Assembly (NCBI GenBank): GCA_000621425.1
Contig: KK211275.1
Span: forward strand, 784,523-848,522
Length of the DNA stretch: 64,000 nt
Reading direction: 5' to 3'
Origin: Lachnospiraceae bacterium AB2028
GTDB lineage: Bacteria > Bacillota > Clostridia > Lachnospirales > Lachnospiraceae
A program made the translations under genes and the position numbers. Under the pieces are notes generated by a model. That model saw only the letters and a program-made list of their open reading frames with translations, was not told where the DNA came from and did no database searches. This document shows, one piece after another, positions 52,621 to 60,502 of this stretch; the stretch's first letter is position 1, and every line of letters begins with the position of its first letter.

Positions 52621-53529
52621 TCAGACCTTTTCCCTGATCTGCTTACCGAGCAGTCCGCTCGGCTTAACCAGAAGGACAATGATAAGCACTGCGAATACGA
52701 ATATATCGGAAGGCACCGAAGGAACAAGTGCCCTTGCGATTATCTCTATCACACCAAGAAGGATACCGCCCAGCATGGCCCCGGGTATGGAACCTATGCC
52801 GCCGAATACCGCTGCAACAAAGGCTTTGATACCGGGCATAGCGCCTGTAGTAGGCACCAGATTGGGATATGCGGTACAGAGCAGCACGCCTGCTATCGCA
52901 GCAAGACCCGAACCTATAGCAAAGGTCATTGATATTGTAAAGTCAACATTTATTCCCATAAGGGTTGCAGCGCCCTTATCCTCTGATACGGCACGCATGG
53001 CCTTACCCATCTTGGTCTTATTTGTGAAGAGAGTCAGGCCTACCATTATAGCGATATTTACAAGTATGGTGATAAGCGTCGTAGCAGATATAACTATGCC
53101 GCCGCTCTCCGTTCCGTCAGCAGCCACTTCAGCATGACCTATAACCAGGGGCGGAATGGATGCAAATATGTCAGGGAAAACCTTAGGGTTGGAAGTCCAT
53201 ATGAGAAGCGCCGCATTCTGCAGGAAATATGACACACCTATTGCCGTAATGAGCACCGCAAGGGATGTGGCATTACGCAGGGGCTTGTATGCCAGTCTCT
53301 CAACAACAATACCCAGTATGGTGCATACAATCATTGAGAAAAGCACTGCAAGCGCAGGCGGCCATCCAAGATATGTCATGGTACAGAAGGAAGCATATCC
53401 TCCCACCATTATGACATCACCATGTGCGAAATTCAGCATTTTAGCAATACCGTAAACCATGGTATAGCCAAGAGCTATTATCGCATAAACACTTCCCAGG
53501 CTGATTCCGTTTATTAAATAAGTCAGCAT
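52621..53529 (-). CDS. livH: Branched-chain amino acid ABC permease LivH
   Basis: Second channel subunit, 302 aa. MLTYLINGISLGSVYAIIALGYTMVYGIAKMLNFAHGD is the classic LivH start, and the EAA loop reads SEDKGAATLMGINVDFTISMTFAIGSGLAAIAGVL. The frame is open 15 codons upstream, but GGGAG lies 7 nt before 53529. A 389-bp stretch with a terminator and hairpins separates it from livJ. Confidence 0.94.
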   Translation of the reverse strand: MLTYLINGISLGSVYAIIALGYTMVYGIAKMLNFAHGDVIMVGGYASFCTMTYLGWPPALAVLFSMIVCTILGIVVERLAYKPLRNATSLAVLITAIGVSYFLQNAALLIWTSNPKVFPDIFASIPPLVIGHAEVAADGTESGGIVISATTLITILVNIAIMVGLTLFTNKTKMGKAMRAVSEDKGAATLMGINVDFTISMTFAIGSGLAAIAGVLLCTAYPNLVPTTGAMPGIKAFVAAVFGGIGSIPGAMLGGILLGVIEIIARALVPSVPSDIFVFAVLIIVLLVKPSGLLGKQIREKV

Positions 53530-53689
53530 AGCGTTCTCCCTGTCTAATAAGTATCTTTCTGTTACAAAATCCACATCTTACGATAGATTATTTTCCGTAA
53601 ATGTGGTGAAAAAGCACTCAACAAGTTTCTATTCTACTACATTCCCTGCACTAAATCGAGTACATTTTCATCACATCTACTCTATTTTA

Positions 53690-53725
53690 AAGAATAAGGG
53701 ACTGCCCTATTTCCGGACAGCCCCT
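53690..53725 (-). terminator. Terminator/attenuator between livJ and livH
   Basis: On the minus strand AGGGGCTGTCC pairs with GGGCAGTCCCT (11 bp, two G-U pairs) around a 7-nt loop, followed by TTATTCTTT. It lies about 190 bp after livJ and would lower livHMGF relative to livJ. Confidence 0.8.
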
Positions 53726-53773
53726 GTAAGATTAAAGTCTAAAAAATCAGTCGGTTCCGGTCTGTATTACATA

Positions 53774-53855
53774 CCGTAACTGTTCAGAACCCTTCGTGTT
53801 CTTCCAGTTACGGCAGCCTGCAATTAAAGGTTTGCTTTGCAAACAGCAGGCTGCC
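53774..53855 (-). repeat. Double nested hairpin in the livJ-livH spacer
   Basis: The 389-bp livJ-livH gap (53530-53918) has no gene. Besides the terminator it contains two adjoining two-part hairpins: CCGTAACTG (53774-53782)/CAGTTACGG (53805-53813) enclosing AGAAC/GTTCT, and GGCAGCCTGC (53812-53821)/GCAGGCTGCC (53846-53855) enclosing GTTTGC/GCAAAC. The stems share two bases. Neither has a T-run. The remaining sequence up to 53529 is AT-rich with nothing I recognise. Confidence 0.7.
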
Positions 53856-53918
53856 ATTCCAGAATCCACTCATTCGTACGCCTTCAGCAGCAAGTGCTTC
53901 AGGCTATCCTGACAGTTA

Positions 53919-55193
53919 TTACATACCTACATATGCACCGTTCTGGATAACAACAGCCTTAGGAGCCTTGTTTACCTCACCGGTGCTGTTCCATACCATA
54001 CCTGCACCTGTGATACCGTCAGCTGAGAAGTTAGGATCTGTAAATACAGATATAAGGATCTCACAAAGCTCTTCGTGAGACATACCTGTTACATCAAGAC
54101 CACCGTTATTTGCTGCATAGTACTGAAGAGCACTGTAGATAGCGTAAGGGCAGTCATAACCGTCTGCAGCGAACTGTGAAGGTACTTCGTTGTAGTTCTC
54201 ATTGTACTTTGCTACGAAGTTCTGTGTCTTCTCGTCAGCAGCGTCAGCTGAGAAAGGTGTAAGAAGGATTACGCCCTCTGCAAGAGATGTATCGAATCCC
54301 TCAAGAGTAAGGATACCGTCCATACCGTCAACACCGAACATCTTAGGTGAATAACCCATCTCTGAAGCCTGTCTTAAGATCAGAGAAGCAGGCTGATAGT
54401 AGATAGGAAGGAAAAGGAGATCTGCTCCTGCATCCTTAGCAGCACCAAGCTGTACCTTGAAGTCTGTAGCAGTATCATCAGTGAATGTTGTCTCTGAAAC
54501 AACCTCAAGACCAAGCTCCTCAGCCTTTGCCTTGAATGTCTGATAGATACCTGATGAATAAGCATCACCATTGTTGTAGATGATAGCAACCTTTGTTGCA
54601 AGTGCATTGTCAACGATGTACTGAGCTGATGCAGAACCCTGGTTAGGATCTGAGAAACAAAGCTGGAATACGTTGTCCTTGCCCTCTGTAACAGTAGGTG
54701 AAGAAGCTGAAGGTGTAAGCATGAATACACGATCAGAATTAGCCTCTGCTGAAACAGCTACGCAGGGAGAAGTAGTAACAGTACCTACTATAACCTGAAC
54801 GTCGTTATCAAGCAGTGTGTGATATGCGTTTACAGAGATTTCAGGATCATGTACATCATCCTGAGGATTAAGAGTCATCTGGAAACCTGTGCCCATTGCG
54901 TTGATCTCGTCAACAGCGATTGTAGCACCGTTCTTTACAGCTGTTCCGTAGATAGCAGCTGCGCCTGTCATAGGTCCGATAACACCAACATTAAGAGTAC
55001 CGGTAAGCTCACCGCCCTCACCTGTTGTCCCGGTCTCTGTGCCTTCAGTCTCAGTTCCCTCAGTCTCTGTACCTTCGGTCTCAGTTCCTTCAGTCTCTGT
55101 GCCTGTTGTCTCGCCGCTTCCTGATGTACATGCAGTAAGAGCTGTTACTGACATAACACCTGCAAGAAGCATGCCCAAAAGTTTCTTTTTCAT
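53919..55193 (-). CDS. livJ: Branched-chain amino acid binding lipoprotein
   Basis: Surface solute-binding protein for the Liv importer, 424 aa. MKKKLLGMLLAGVMSVTALTAC is a lipoprotein signal with Cys22 in the lipobox. An unusual linker of TETEG repeats (about residues 28-55) joins it to the periplasmic-binding fold (LNVGVIGPMTGAAAIYGTAVKNGATIAVDEIN). AGGAGG sets the start at 55193; the frame is open 19 codons upstream. It is the first gene of livJHMGF. No T-box, CodY box or leader peptide was recognised upstream. The specificity (Leu/Ile/Val or another small ligand) is by family only. Confidence 0.93.
   Translation of the reverse strand: MKKKLLGMLLAGVMSVTALTACTSGSGETTGTETEGTETEGTETEGTETEGTETGTTGEGGELTGTLNVGVIGPMTGAAAIYGTAVKNGATIAVDEINAMGTGFQMTLNPQDDVHDPEISVNAYHTLLDNDVQVIVGTVTTSPCVAVSAEANSDRVFMLTPSASSPTVTEGKDNVFQLCFSDPNQGSASAQYIVDNALATKVAIIYNNGDAYSSGIYQTFKAKAEELGLEVVSETTFTDDTATDFKVQLGAAKDAGADLLFLPIYYQPASLILRQASEMGYSPKMFGVDGMDGILTLEGFDTSLAEGVILLTPFSADAADEKTQNFVAKYNENYNEVPSQFAADGYDCPYAIYSALQYYAANNGGLDVTGMSHEELCEILISVFTDPNFSADGITGAGMVWNSTGEVNKAPKAVVIQNGAYVGM
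55032..55109 (-). repeat. 15-bp tandem repeat in the livJ linker
   Basis: About five in-frame 15-bp units encode TETEG. Alternate units are more alike, giving a 30-bp higher-order period, a sign of duplication of a two-unit block. Copy number could vary without frameshift. Confidence 0.85.
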
Positions 55194-55601
55194 AATTTGC
55201 CTCCTTTTTTTACGCAGATTACTCTGCCTCCCATTGACCAAGTGCCCCAAAATTAAAAAATTTCAAAGACAGGACAAATGCCCTATACTTTGAAACCCCC
55301 TTGTTTCAGTACATTTGATCTATGAGTTATGTTACCACTCAATTTGTCATAATTCAAGATATTTCATTTGTGTAATGTGTACAAAATTACGCAAAAAGCA
55401 AGCCTTGTGGATACAATTTTTCACAATCCGGGATCTTTCACCCTATACACATCTTACTATATCTTGTATTTTCCATATACTGTTGTATTATTACTACACT
55501 GAGTTTTTTCGGTATGGATTCAGTAGTTTTTAACGTCCCCACACCGATAGCTCACCTGACGGTAGGGACCTTCAGGTAAATAGACCGATGGAGAGAAAAT
55601 C
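55194..55601. other. Intergenic region between livJ and the HAD gene
   Basis: A 408-bp AT-rich divergent region without a convincing gene. For livJ a weak candidate is TTGAAT-17-TAACAT on the minus strand (within 55330-55365). For the HAD gene a candidate is TTGTAT (55464-55469), 16 bp, TATTAT (55486-55491). The HAD leader has stem candidates at 55535-55577. A 72-codon open frame (55315-55533) has no ribosome-binding site and is not called. Confidence 0.5.
55535..55577 (+). promoter_or_regulatory. Competing stems in the HAD-gene leader
   Basis: GTCCC (55535-55539) can pair with GGGAC (55565-55569), and ACCTGA (55554-55559) with TCAGGT (55572-55577). The two stems interleave. The 2-nt link between the 3' halves makes a pseudoknot hard, so they are more likely alternatives. 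The element ends about 15 nt before the Shine-Dalgarno. It is not a class I can name. Confidence 0.35.
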
Positions 55602-56207
55602 ATGATCAAAAACATCATCTTCGATATTGGCATGGTACTTGCTGACTTCAGATATGAAGCATATATGCGTGACGACTTAGGATTCGATGACGAAACAATA
55701 AGAGTATTTAAGGAGCGCATAGTAGAAAATCCTCTCTGGAATGAAATTGACAGAAGTGCTATTCCACTTGATGAAGTTATAAAAGAAATGAAATCCAGGG
55801 TTCCGGAATACCATGACCAGGCCGAAAAATTCTTTGACCATGTGGTGGATATCATAGCATCCTATGACTACAGCAGGCCCTGGATCGAAGAATTAAAATC
55901 AAAGGGATACAGAATCTATCTTCTTTCCAATTATTCAAAGGATTATTTTGAACTTCATAGAAAAACAAAATTTACATTTGTTGACCTGGCGGATGGAATG
56001 GTAATATCCGGCATTGAAAAAATAAACAAACCAGAGCCCGAGATTTACCAAATTCTTTTAGACAGATATTCCCTTACCCCTGAAGAATGTGTCTTCATGG
56101 ATGACCGTGAAGTCAATGTCGCAGCAGCAAAAAAGCTCCGCATACATGCCTTCGTTTTCAAAGGCTACGAAGATGCACATGCGAAGCTTGATACTCTGCT
56201 TTCTTAA
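55602..56207 (+). CDS. HAD-superfamily hydrolase, YihX-like
   Basis: Small phosphatase of 201 aa. Motif I is FDIGMVLADF (nucleophile Asp8), motif II LLSNYS, the Lys of motif III is in INKPEP, and motif IV is FMDDREVNV. The D-x-G form of motif I is that of the YihX/epoxide-hydrolase N-terminal subgroup, some of which act on glucose 1-phosphate; the substrate here is unknown. GGAGAG lies 7 nt before the ATG. It is a single-gene unit, convergent with the next gene, with no terminator seen. Confidence 0.88.
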   Translation: MIKNIIFDIGMVLADFRYEAYMRDDLGFDDETIRVFKERIVENPLWNEIDRSAIPLDEVIKEMKSRVPEYHDQAEKFFDHVVDIIASYDYSRPWIEELKSKGYRIYLLSNYSKDYFELHRKTKFTFVDLADGMVISGIEKINKPEPEIYQILLDRYSLTPEECVFMDDREVNVAAAKKLRIHAFVFKGYEDAHAKLDTLLS

Positions 56208-56264
56208 TAACAAAAATATTCAATTTATCTTACAATACGGAAATCCTGTTCAATATCGTTTCAT

Positions 56265-57632
56265 TTACACAGGATTCCCCCCCTGTCCATTTCCGAATGT
56301 ATTGTTATTTCCAAAAGTATCTGCATTACCGAAAGGATCAGTGTTTCCCTGTACTGATGTAGTATTCTGCGGTGTTCCATATAATCCTGTACCGGGATTA
56401 TTACCAAAGGAATTCATACTATCATAATTCTGCGACAGACCGTTTCCTGAAAAAACATTCGCTGCAGGCTGCTGGGCAGCACCCCCAAGAATCGGATCCA
56501 TGGACATTCCGCCGCCAGGAATCTGGGACTGAAGCCCATTACCATTAAGTCCTGTAGTCTTGTTTTCAAAAGTGTTAACAGGCTGCGGTGCACCACCGCC
56601 CAAATAAGAATCCATACTTCTGCCTGCAGACTGCGCAAAAGGATTAGGATTGTTTACAGGCTGACTTTCAGTAGCGGCACCTATTATTTCTGGTGCAACA
56701 GCCTGATTCCCAAACATGGGATTAACATTTTTCAGTGCATCCGGGGTATCCGTCGGTGCAGTCTGGGGTGTGAAATTCTCAGCCGACTTGCCATAAGCTG
56801 TAACAGCACCGCCATGAGCAGCAAATCCAGCTGATGCTGCAGCGGCATCCACCTTAGCGGAGCTTGAAAAAGCTGAGCTGACATTTGAAACATTAAAGTC
56901 ATCCTGATCATTGCCCTGAGGACCATAATACTCTCTTGCAGCCTTAGGTGCCATGGAATTCATAAATCTCTCATCCTTACGCTCTTTTATGAAAAGGGCT
57001 AAGAACAGCAAACCTACCACCGTAGAAACAACACCAATTATAAGTGTAGTTCGATGCTGTCCCTTATCCTGAACCATATAATAAGGCGAAAAATATGCAA
57101 GAGTTTCTTCGCGTGAAAGTGAAAGACCGGTGTCCTCATTATATTCCATGAGCAACTCTATATCTTTATCTGAAAGTTTCCTAAGTATTCCCTCTGCTTT
57201 AAATAAAGTGGTAGGCATATTATCATATGCGCAAAGACTGCTTTCATACCAGTTCCAAGTCTTATCCATCTGACTTTCAAGCTGGGAATACTGTGACTTT
57301 CCTGCAGCAATGATAACGGAATGATCCCAATTCATCTCTCCATTGCTGTCCTGATATATTATGGGGATTTCAAAATAACCGGAAGTCTCCGTCTCAGAAG
57401 TAACCACACCGAAAGTCTTTCTCTGGGATATAACAGAAATCGGCTGCCCCCATACGCACCTGACATCCATTGTAACATGTTGACCATTTTTCAGTGCTGC
57501 AAAACCGGCATCATCTATCTCAGTTAAATCCACGGCAGGTTTGGAAAGTGCGATAAGATCCCTTGCTGAAGGAATAGTCATTACCAAACCTATTACCAGA
57601 AATATCAGCATCAATTTTAATTTCATACTCAT
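56265..57632 (-). CDS. Membrane protein with Asn/Gln/Gly-rich tail, unknown function
   Basis: 455 aa, no family recognised. An N-terminal helix (5-20) and a second transmembrane helix (~195-215) flank an outside domain of about 170 residues. After FIKERKDERF comes a ~235-residue low-complexity tail rich in Asn, Gly, Gln, Pro and Phe, ending with repeated FGN units. Topology by charge puts the tail in the cytosol. The layout resembles the tail of the metallopeptidase at 18.3-20.9 kb. GAGG precedes the ATG. It lies 48 bp after the PTS-like gene. Confidence 0.75.
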   Translation of the reverse strand: MSMKLKLMLIFLVIGLVMTIPSARDLIALSKPAVDLTEIDDAGFAALKNGQHVTMDVRCVWGQPISVISQRKTFGVVTSETETSGYFEIPIIYQDSNGEMNWDHSVIIAAGKSQYSQLESQMDKTWNWYESSLCAYDNMPTTLFKAEGILRKLSDKDIELLMEYNEDTGLSLSREETLAYFSPYYMVQDKGQHRTTLIIGVVSTVVGLLFLALFIKERKDERFMNSMAPKAAREYYGPQGNDQDDFNVSNVSSAFSSSAKVDAAAASAGFAAHGGAVTAYGKSAENFTPQTAPTDTPDALKNVNPMFGNQAVAPEIIGAATESQPVNNPNPFAQSAGRSMDSYLGGGAPQPVNTFENKTTGLNGNGLQSQIPGGGMSMDPILGGAAQQPAANVFSGNGLSQNYDSMNSFGNNPGTGLYGTPQNTTSVQGNTDPFGNADTFGNNNTFGNGQGGNPV

Positions 57633-57680
57633 AATGTAACCTCAATATTGTGTTTAAACTATACTCTCACAGCGAAAAAA

Positions 57681-58787
57681 TTAATCCAGCTTAAGGTCTC
57701 CATCCTTTACCCAGCCTAACTTCCTGCACACCACATTGATAAGCGGCGCAATAATTGCCGGCAGCACAATTGATATCAGTATAAGTCCTATCCACTCCCA
57801 TGCCCCAGGAGTTATTGCTGTTGCCCCCTGTGCAAGAGCAGCTTCACTGGGATTTGTCCAGCCGGTAAATACACCTATCTGCCCCACTAAACCACAGGTT
57901 CCCATACCGGATGATACAGGTGCACCGTTCATCTGAAGCTTAAACACACACGTAGCAAGAGGGCCTGTAATGGCACTGGTCAATATTGGAGCAATCCATA
58001 TACGGGGATTCTTTATAATATTAGGCATCTGAAGCATAGAGGTACCTATTCCCTGAGAAACTATGCCACCCCATTTATTCTCCTTAAAGCTCATAACCGC
58101 AAAACCTACCATCTGGGCACAGCAACCAGCCACAGCAGCGCCACCGGCAAGGCCTGTAAGACCAAATGCTGCACAGATTGCAGCTGAAGATATAGGAAGT
58201 GTAAGTGCAACACCTACCAGCACGGAAACCAGTATACCCATAAGGAAAGGTTGAAGTTCCGTTGCCCACATAATGAGATTTCCTGTCCACATTGCAGCAC
58301 GACCGAGAGGAGGTGCCACAAGAGCTGACAAACCTACACCTACGCCAATCGTTACAAGTGGCGTCAACAATATATCAACCTTAGTCTCCTTTGACACAAG
58401 CTTTCCAATCTCAGCGGCAAAAATTGCAACAACCAGCACCGCCAGAGGACCGCCCGCACCGCCAAGTGCATTAGAAGAAAATCCGACTGCGATAAGTGAA
58501 AATAATACAAGCGGCGGACACTTCAGTGCATAACCGATCGCAACAGCCATGGCAGGTCCGCTCATTGCACTCGCAAGTCCACCTACCGTATATTCCTTCT
58601 CAGCTACGGTCGCGACAGTTTGCGTAAGAAAACCTATGTGGAACTGCTTTCCTATTGTATCTATTATTGTACCTATGAGCAGTGAACAGAAAAGTCCCTG
58701 CGCCATTGCCCCCAGCGCATCAATACCGTACCGTTTCAACGATATCTCGATATCCTTCTTTTTCAAAAAATCGCTTACTTTACTCAT
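57681..58787 (-). CDS. PTS IIC-like permease, PfoR/COG3641 type
   Basis: Polytopic membrane protein (368 aa, about ten helices) of the PTS_EIIC_2 group to which PfoR belongs. Recognised from the start MSKVSDFLKKKDIEISLKRYGIDALGAMAQGLF and GTCGLVGQIGVF. No IIA or IIB domain is fused or adjacent, and no His/Cys phosphorylation site is expected. It may transport without phosphorylation or use general PTS proteins; the substrate is unknown. GGAGG lies about 10 nt before the ATG. Confidence 0.85.
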   Translation of the reverse strand: MSKVSDFLKKKDIEISLKRYGIDALGAMAQGLFCSLLIGTIIDTIGKQFHIGFLTQTVATVAEKEYTVGGLASAMSGPAMAVAIGYALKCPPLVLFSLIAVGFSSNALGGAGGPLAVLVVAIFAAEIGKLVSKETKVDILLTPLVTIGVGVGLSALVAPPLGRAAMWTGNLIMWATELQPFLMGILVSVLVGVALTLPISSAAICAAFGLTGLAGGAAVAGCCAQMVGFAVMSFKENKWGGIVSQGIGTSMLQMPNIIKNPRIWIAPILTSAITGPLATCVFKLQMNGAPVSSGMGTCGLVGQIGVFTGWTNPSEAALAQGATAITPGAWEWIGLILISIVLPAIIAPLINVVCRKLGWVKDGDLKLD

Positions 58788-58914
58788 TGTCCTCTGCCTC
58801 CGGTGTTTTAATTGAATATAATTGTTTCAAAAATTTGTAATCATAGTTATGACAACGGGTTATTTTTATCTTAAAACCCCTATTCTGTCAAGAGAATAAT
58901 TTTATGAAAAGACT

Positions 58915-58944
58915 TAAAAAGACTGACAGCCTAAACTGTCAGTC
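58915..58944 (-). terminator. Terminator of the prepilin gene
   Basis: GACTGACAG (58921-58929) with CTGTCAGTC (58936-58944), loop of 6 nt, then TTTTT on the minus strand, about 35 bp after the prepilin stop. Confidence 0.93.
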
Positions 58945-58977
58945 CTGCTTTGTAAATATTTCAGATAATTACCATCT

Positions 58978-59526
58978 TTAGTGTATCGAAATAACCTTTG
59001 AAGCATCATTATCGGGATCTTCAAGAGCCCGCCACGCATTAGCCCCGGATGTTGCCGGCCCTGCATAATGCCTTTTCTTGCCGGTATTATCAGTATCGCT
59101 TATCCACATTGCAAGCGGATTGTCAGCAGACCCCTTGTACTGAACATATATGGTACTGCTTGGCGAATGAGCCGACTGTATTAATTCAACATAGTCTGCC
59201 TGGGAAAAGCTATCCCATCCTAACGTATCCAAAGCCTCCTTGCCGAAAAGAGTGGTCATATCGATATCTTCAAGTTTCATAGGATCATCTACCATCTTTT
59301 CGATTTCTGTCATGGAATCCATCTCCTGCACAACATCAGGATCAGAAGCCGCATAAGCCAGCGCCGCATACACAGAATCAAGCATTTTTATATCGGCTGA
59401 TATTCTGGCTTTTTCAACATATCTCAGCAATATCGGTGCCATGATAGCAACCAGAATAGCCATTATAGCAATGACGATAATAAGTTCTACCAGCGAAAAA
59501 CCTTTATTCTTTGCATTCTTCTTCAT
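58978..59526 (-). CDS. Type IV prepilin-like protein
   Basis: 182 aa with a class III-style short leader: KNKG|FSLVELIIVIAIMAILVAIMAP, cleavage after Gly9, Glu at mature position 5 (Glu14) and a hydrophobic helix that would anchor and assemble it. The C-terminal domain is acidic with little Cys. No prepilin peptidase, assembly ATPase or platform gene is nearby, so it needs machinery from elsewhere. It could be a major or minor pilin or a pseudopilin. GGAAGGA precedes the ATG, and it has its own terminator. Confidence 0.88.
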   Translation of the reverse strand: MKKNAKNKGFSLVELIIVIAIMAILVAIMAPILLRYVEKARISADIKMLDSVYAALAYAASDPDVVQEMDSMTEIEKMVDDPMKLEDIDMTTLFGKEALDTLGWDSFSQADYVELIQSAHSPSSTIYVQYKGSADNPLAMWISDTDNTGKKRHYAGPATSGANAWRALEDPDNDASKVISIH

Positions 59527-59692
59527 AATTCTTTATCCTTCCCACTCCCGTAAATGCCATTTCCAGTGACTCTTTACATAAAAAAACCGATTCAGCCTTC
59601 TCCGGCCACCATCGGCCTCCCTTGGCTTCCTCTTAATCAAAATATACCACCATGGTAGACATAATAAAAGATTTCTTTATATCTCTTTTTTC

Positions 59693-59721
59693 TTGACTCA
59701 TGGAATAAATGCCCTTAAAAT
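59693..59721 (+). promoter_or_regulatory. Promoter of thrH
   Basis: TTGACT (59693-59698), 17-bp spacer, TAAAAT (59716-59721). The leader of about 65 nt has a small TGCGG/CCGCA hairpin. Confidence 0.7.
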
Positions 59722-59791
59722 ACCTATGTTGTTGCGGTACATCCGCATAAATGAACTCTATCAAAATAAGATAATCCGTAGGAGGAATACC

Positions 59792-60394
59792 ATGAACATT
59801 GTTTGTCTGGATCTTGAAGGCGTACTTGTACCAGAAATATGGATAGCATTTTCTGAGGCAAGCGGCATACCCGAATTAAAGCGCACCACCAGGGATGAAC
59901 CTGACTATGACAAACTTATGAAATGGCGTCTGGGTATTCTTAAAGAGCACGGTCTCGGACTCAAAGAAATCCAGGATGTTATCGCCACCATTGATCCTCT
60001 TCCCGGAGCAAAAGAGTTTCTTGATGAACTTAGGAGCTTAACCCAGGTCATTATTATTAGTGATACATTTTCTGAATTTGCCACTCCTCTTATGAAGAAA
60101 CTGGGATGGCCTACTATTTTCTGTAATTCTCTTGAAGTAGCTGCTGACGGTGAGATTACCGGATTTAAGATGCGAATCGCAGATTCAAAACTTACTACAG
60201 TAAAAGCACTTCAGTCCATAGGATATGACACCATAGCAAGCGGAGACAGCTACAACGACCTGGCAATGATAAAAGCAAGCAAGGCAGGTTTCCTTTTCAG
60301 GTCTACTGAACAGATTATCGCTGACAATCCGGAACTTCCTGCTTTTGAAAGCTATGACGAACTTCTTGGTGCAATAAAGAAAGTTCTACAATAA
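59792..60394 (+). CDS. thrH: Phosphoserine phosphatase / homoserine phosphotransferase ThrH
   Basis: HAD phosphatase of 200 aa resembling ThrH, which dephosphorylates phosphoserine and can pass phosphate to homoserine. Motif I is CLDLEGVLVPEIWIAFSE, motif II IISDTFSEFATPL, and motif IV region ASGDSYNDLAMI. The DLEGVLVPE form separates it from SerB (DMDST). AGGAGG lies 6 nt before 59792; the frame is open 33 codons further upstream but without signals. No serine or threonine pathway gene is next to it. Confidence 0.88.
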   Translation: MNIVCLDLEGVLVPEIWIAFSEASGIPELKRTTRDEPDYDKLMKWRLGILKEHGLGLKEIQDVIATIDPLPGAKEFLDELRSLTQVIIISDTFSEFATPLMKKLGWPTIFCNSLEVAADGEITGFKMRIADSKLTTVKALQSIGYDTIASGDSYNDLAMIKASKAGFLFRSTEQIIADNPELPAFESYDELLGAIKKVLQ

Positions 60395-60502
60395 TAAAAA
60401 AACATCAAATTCGTACATACTTTTCCTTTGATTTTGTGGTAAAATATAACTGTTTTATACACCCTGGTTTTTAGGAGAAAAAGAAAAGGAAGGTATGTGC
60501 TT

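Noticed and set aside
55535-55577. H-type pseudoknot in the HAD leader
   Set aside because: The loop that would have to cross the 5-bp stem is only 2 nt; alternative stems are more plausible.
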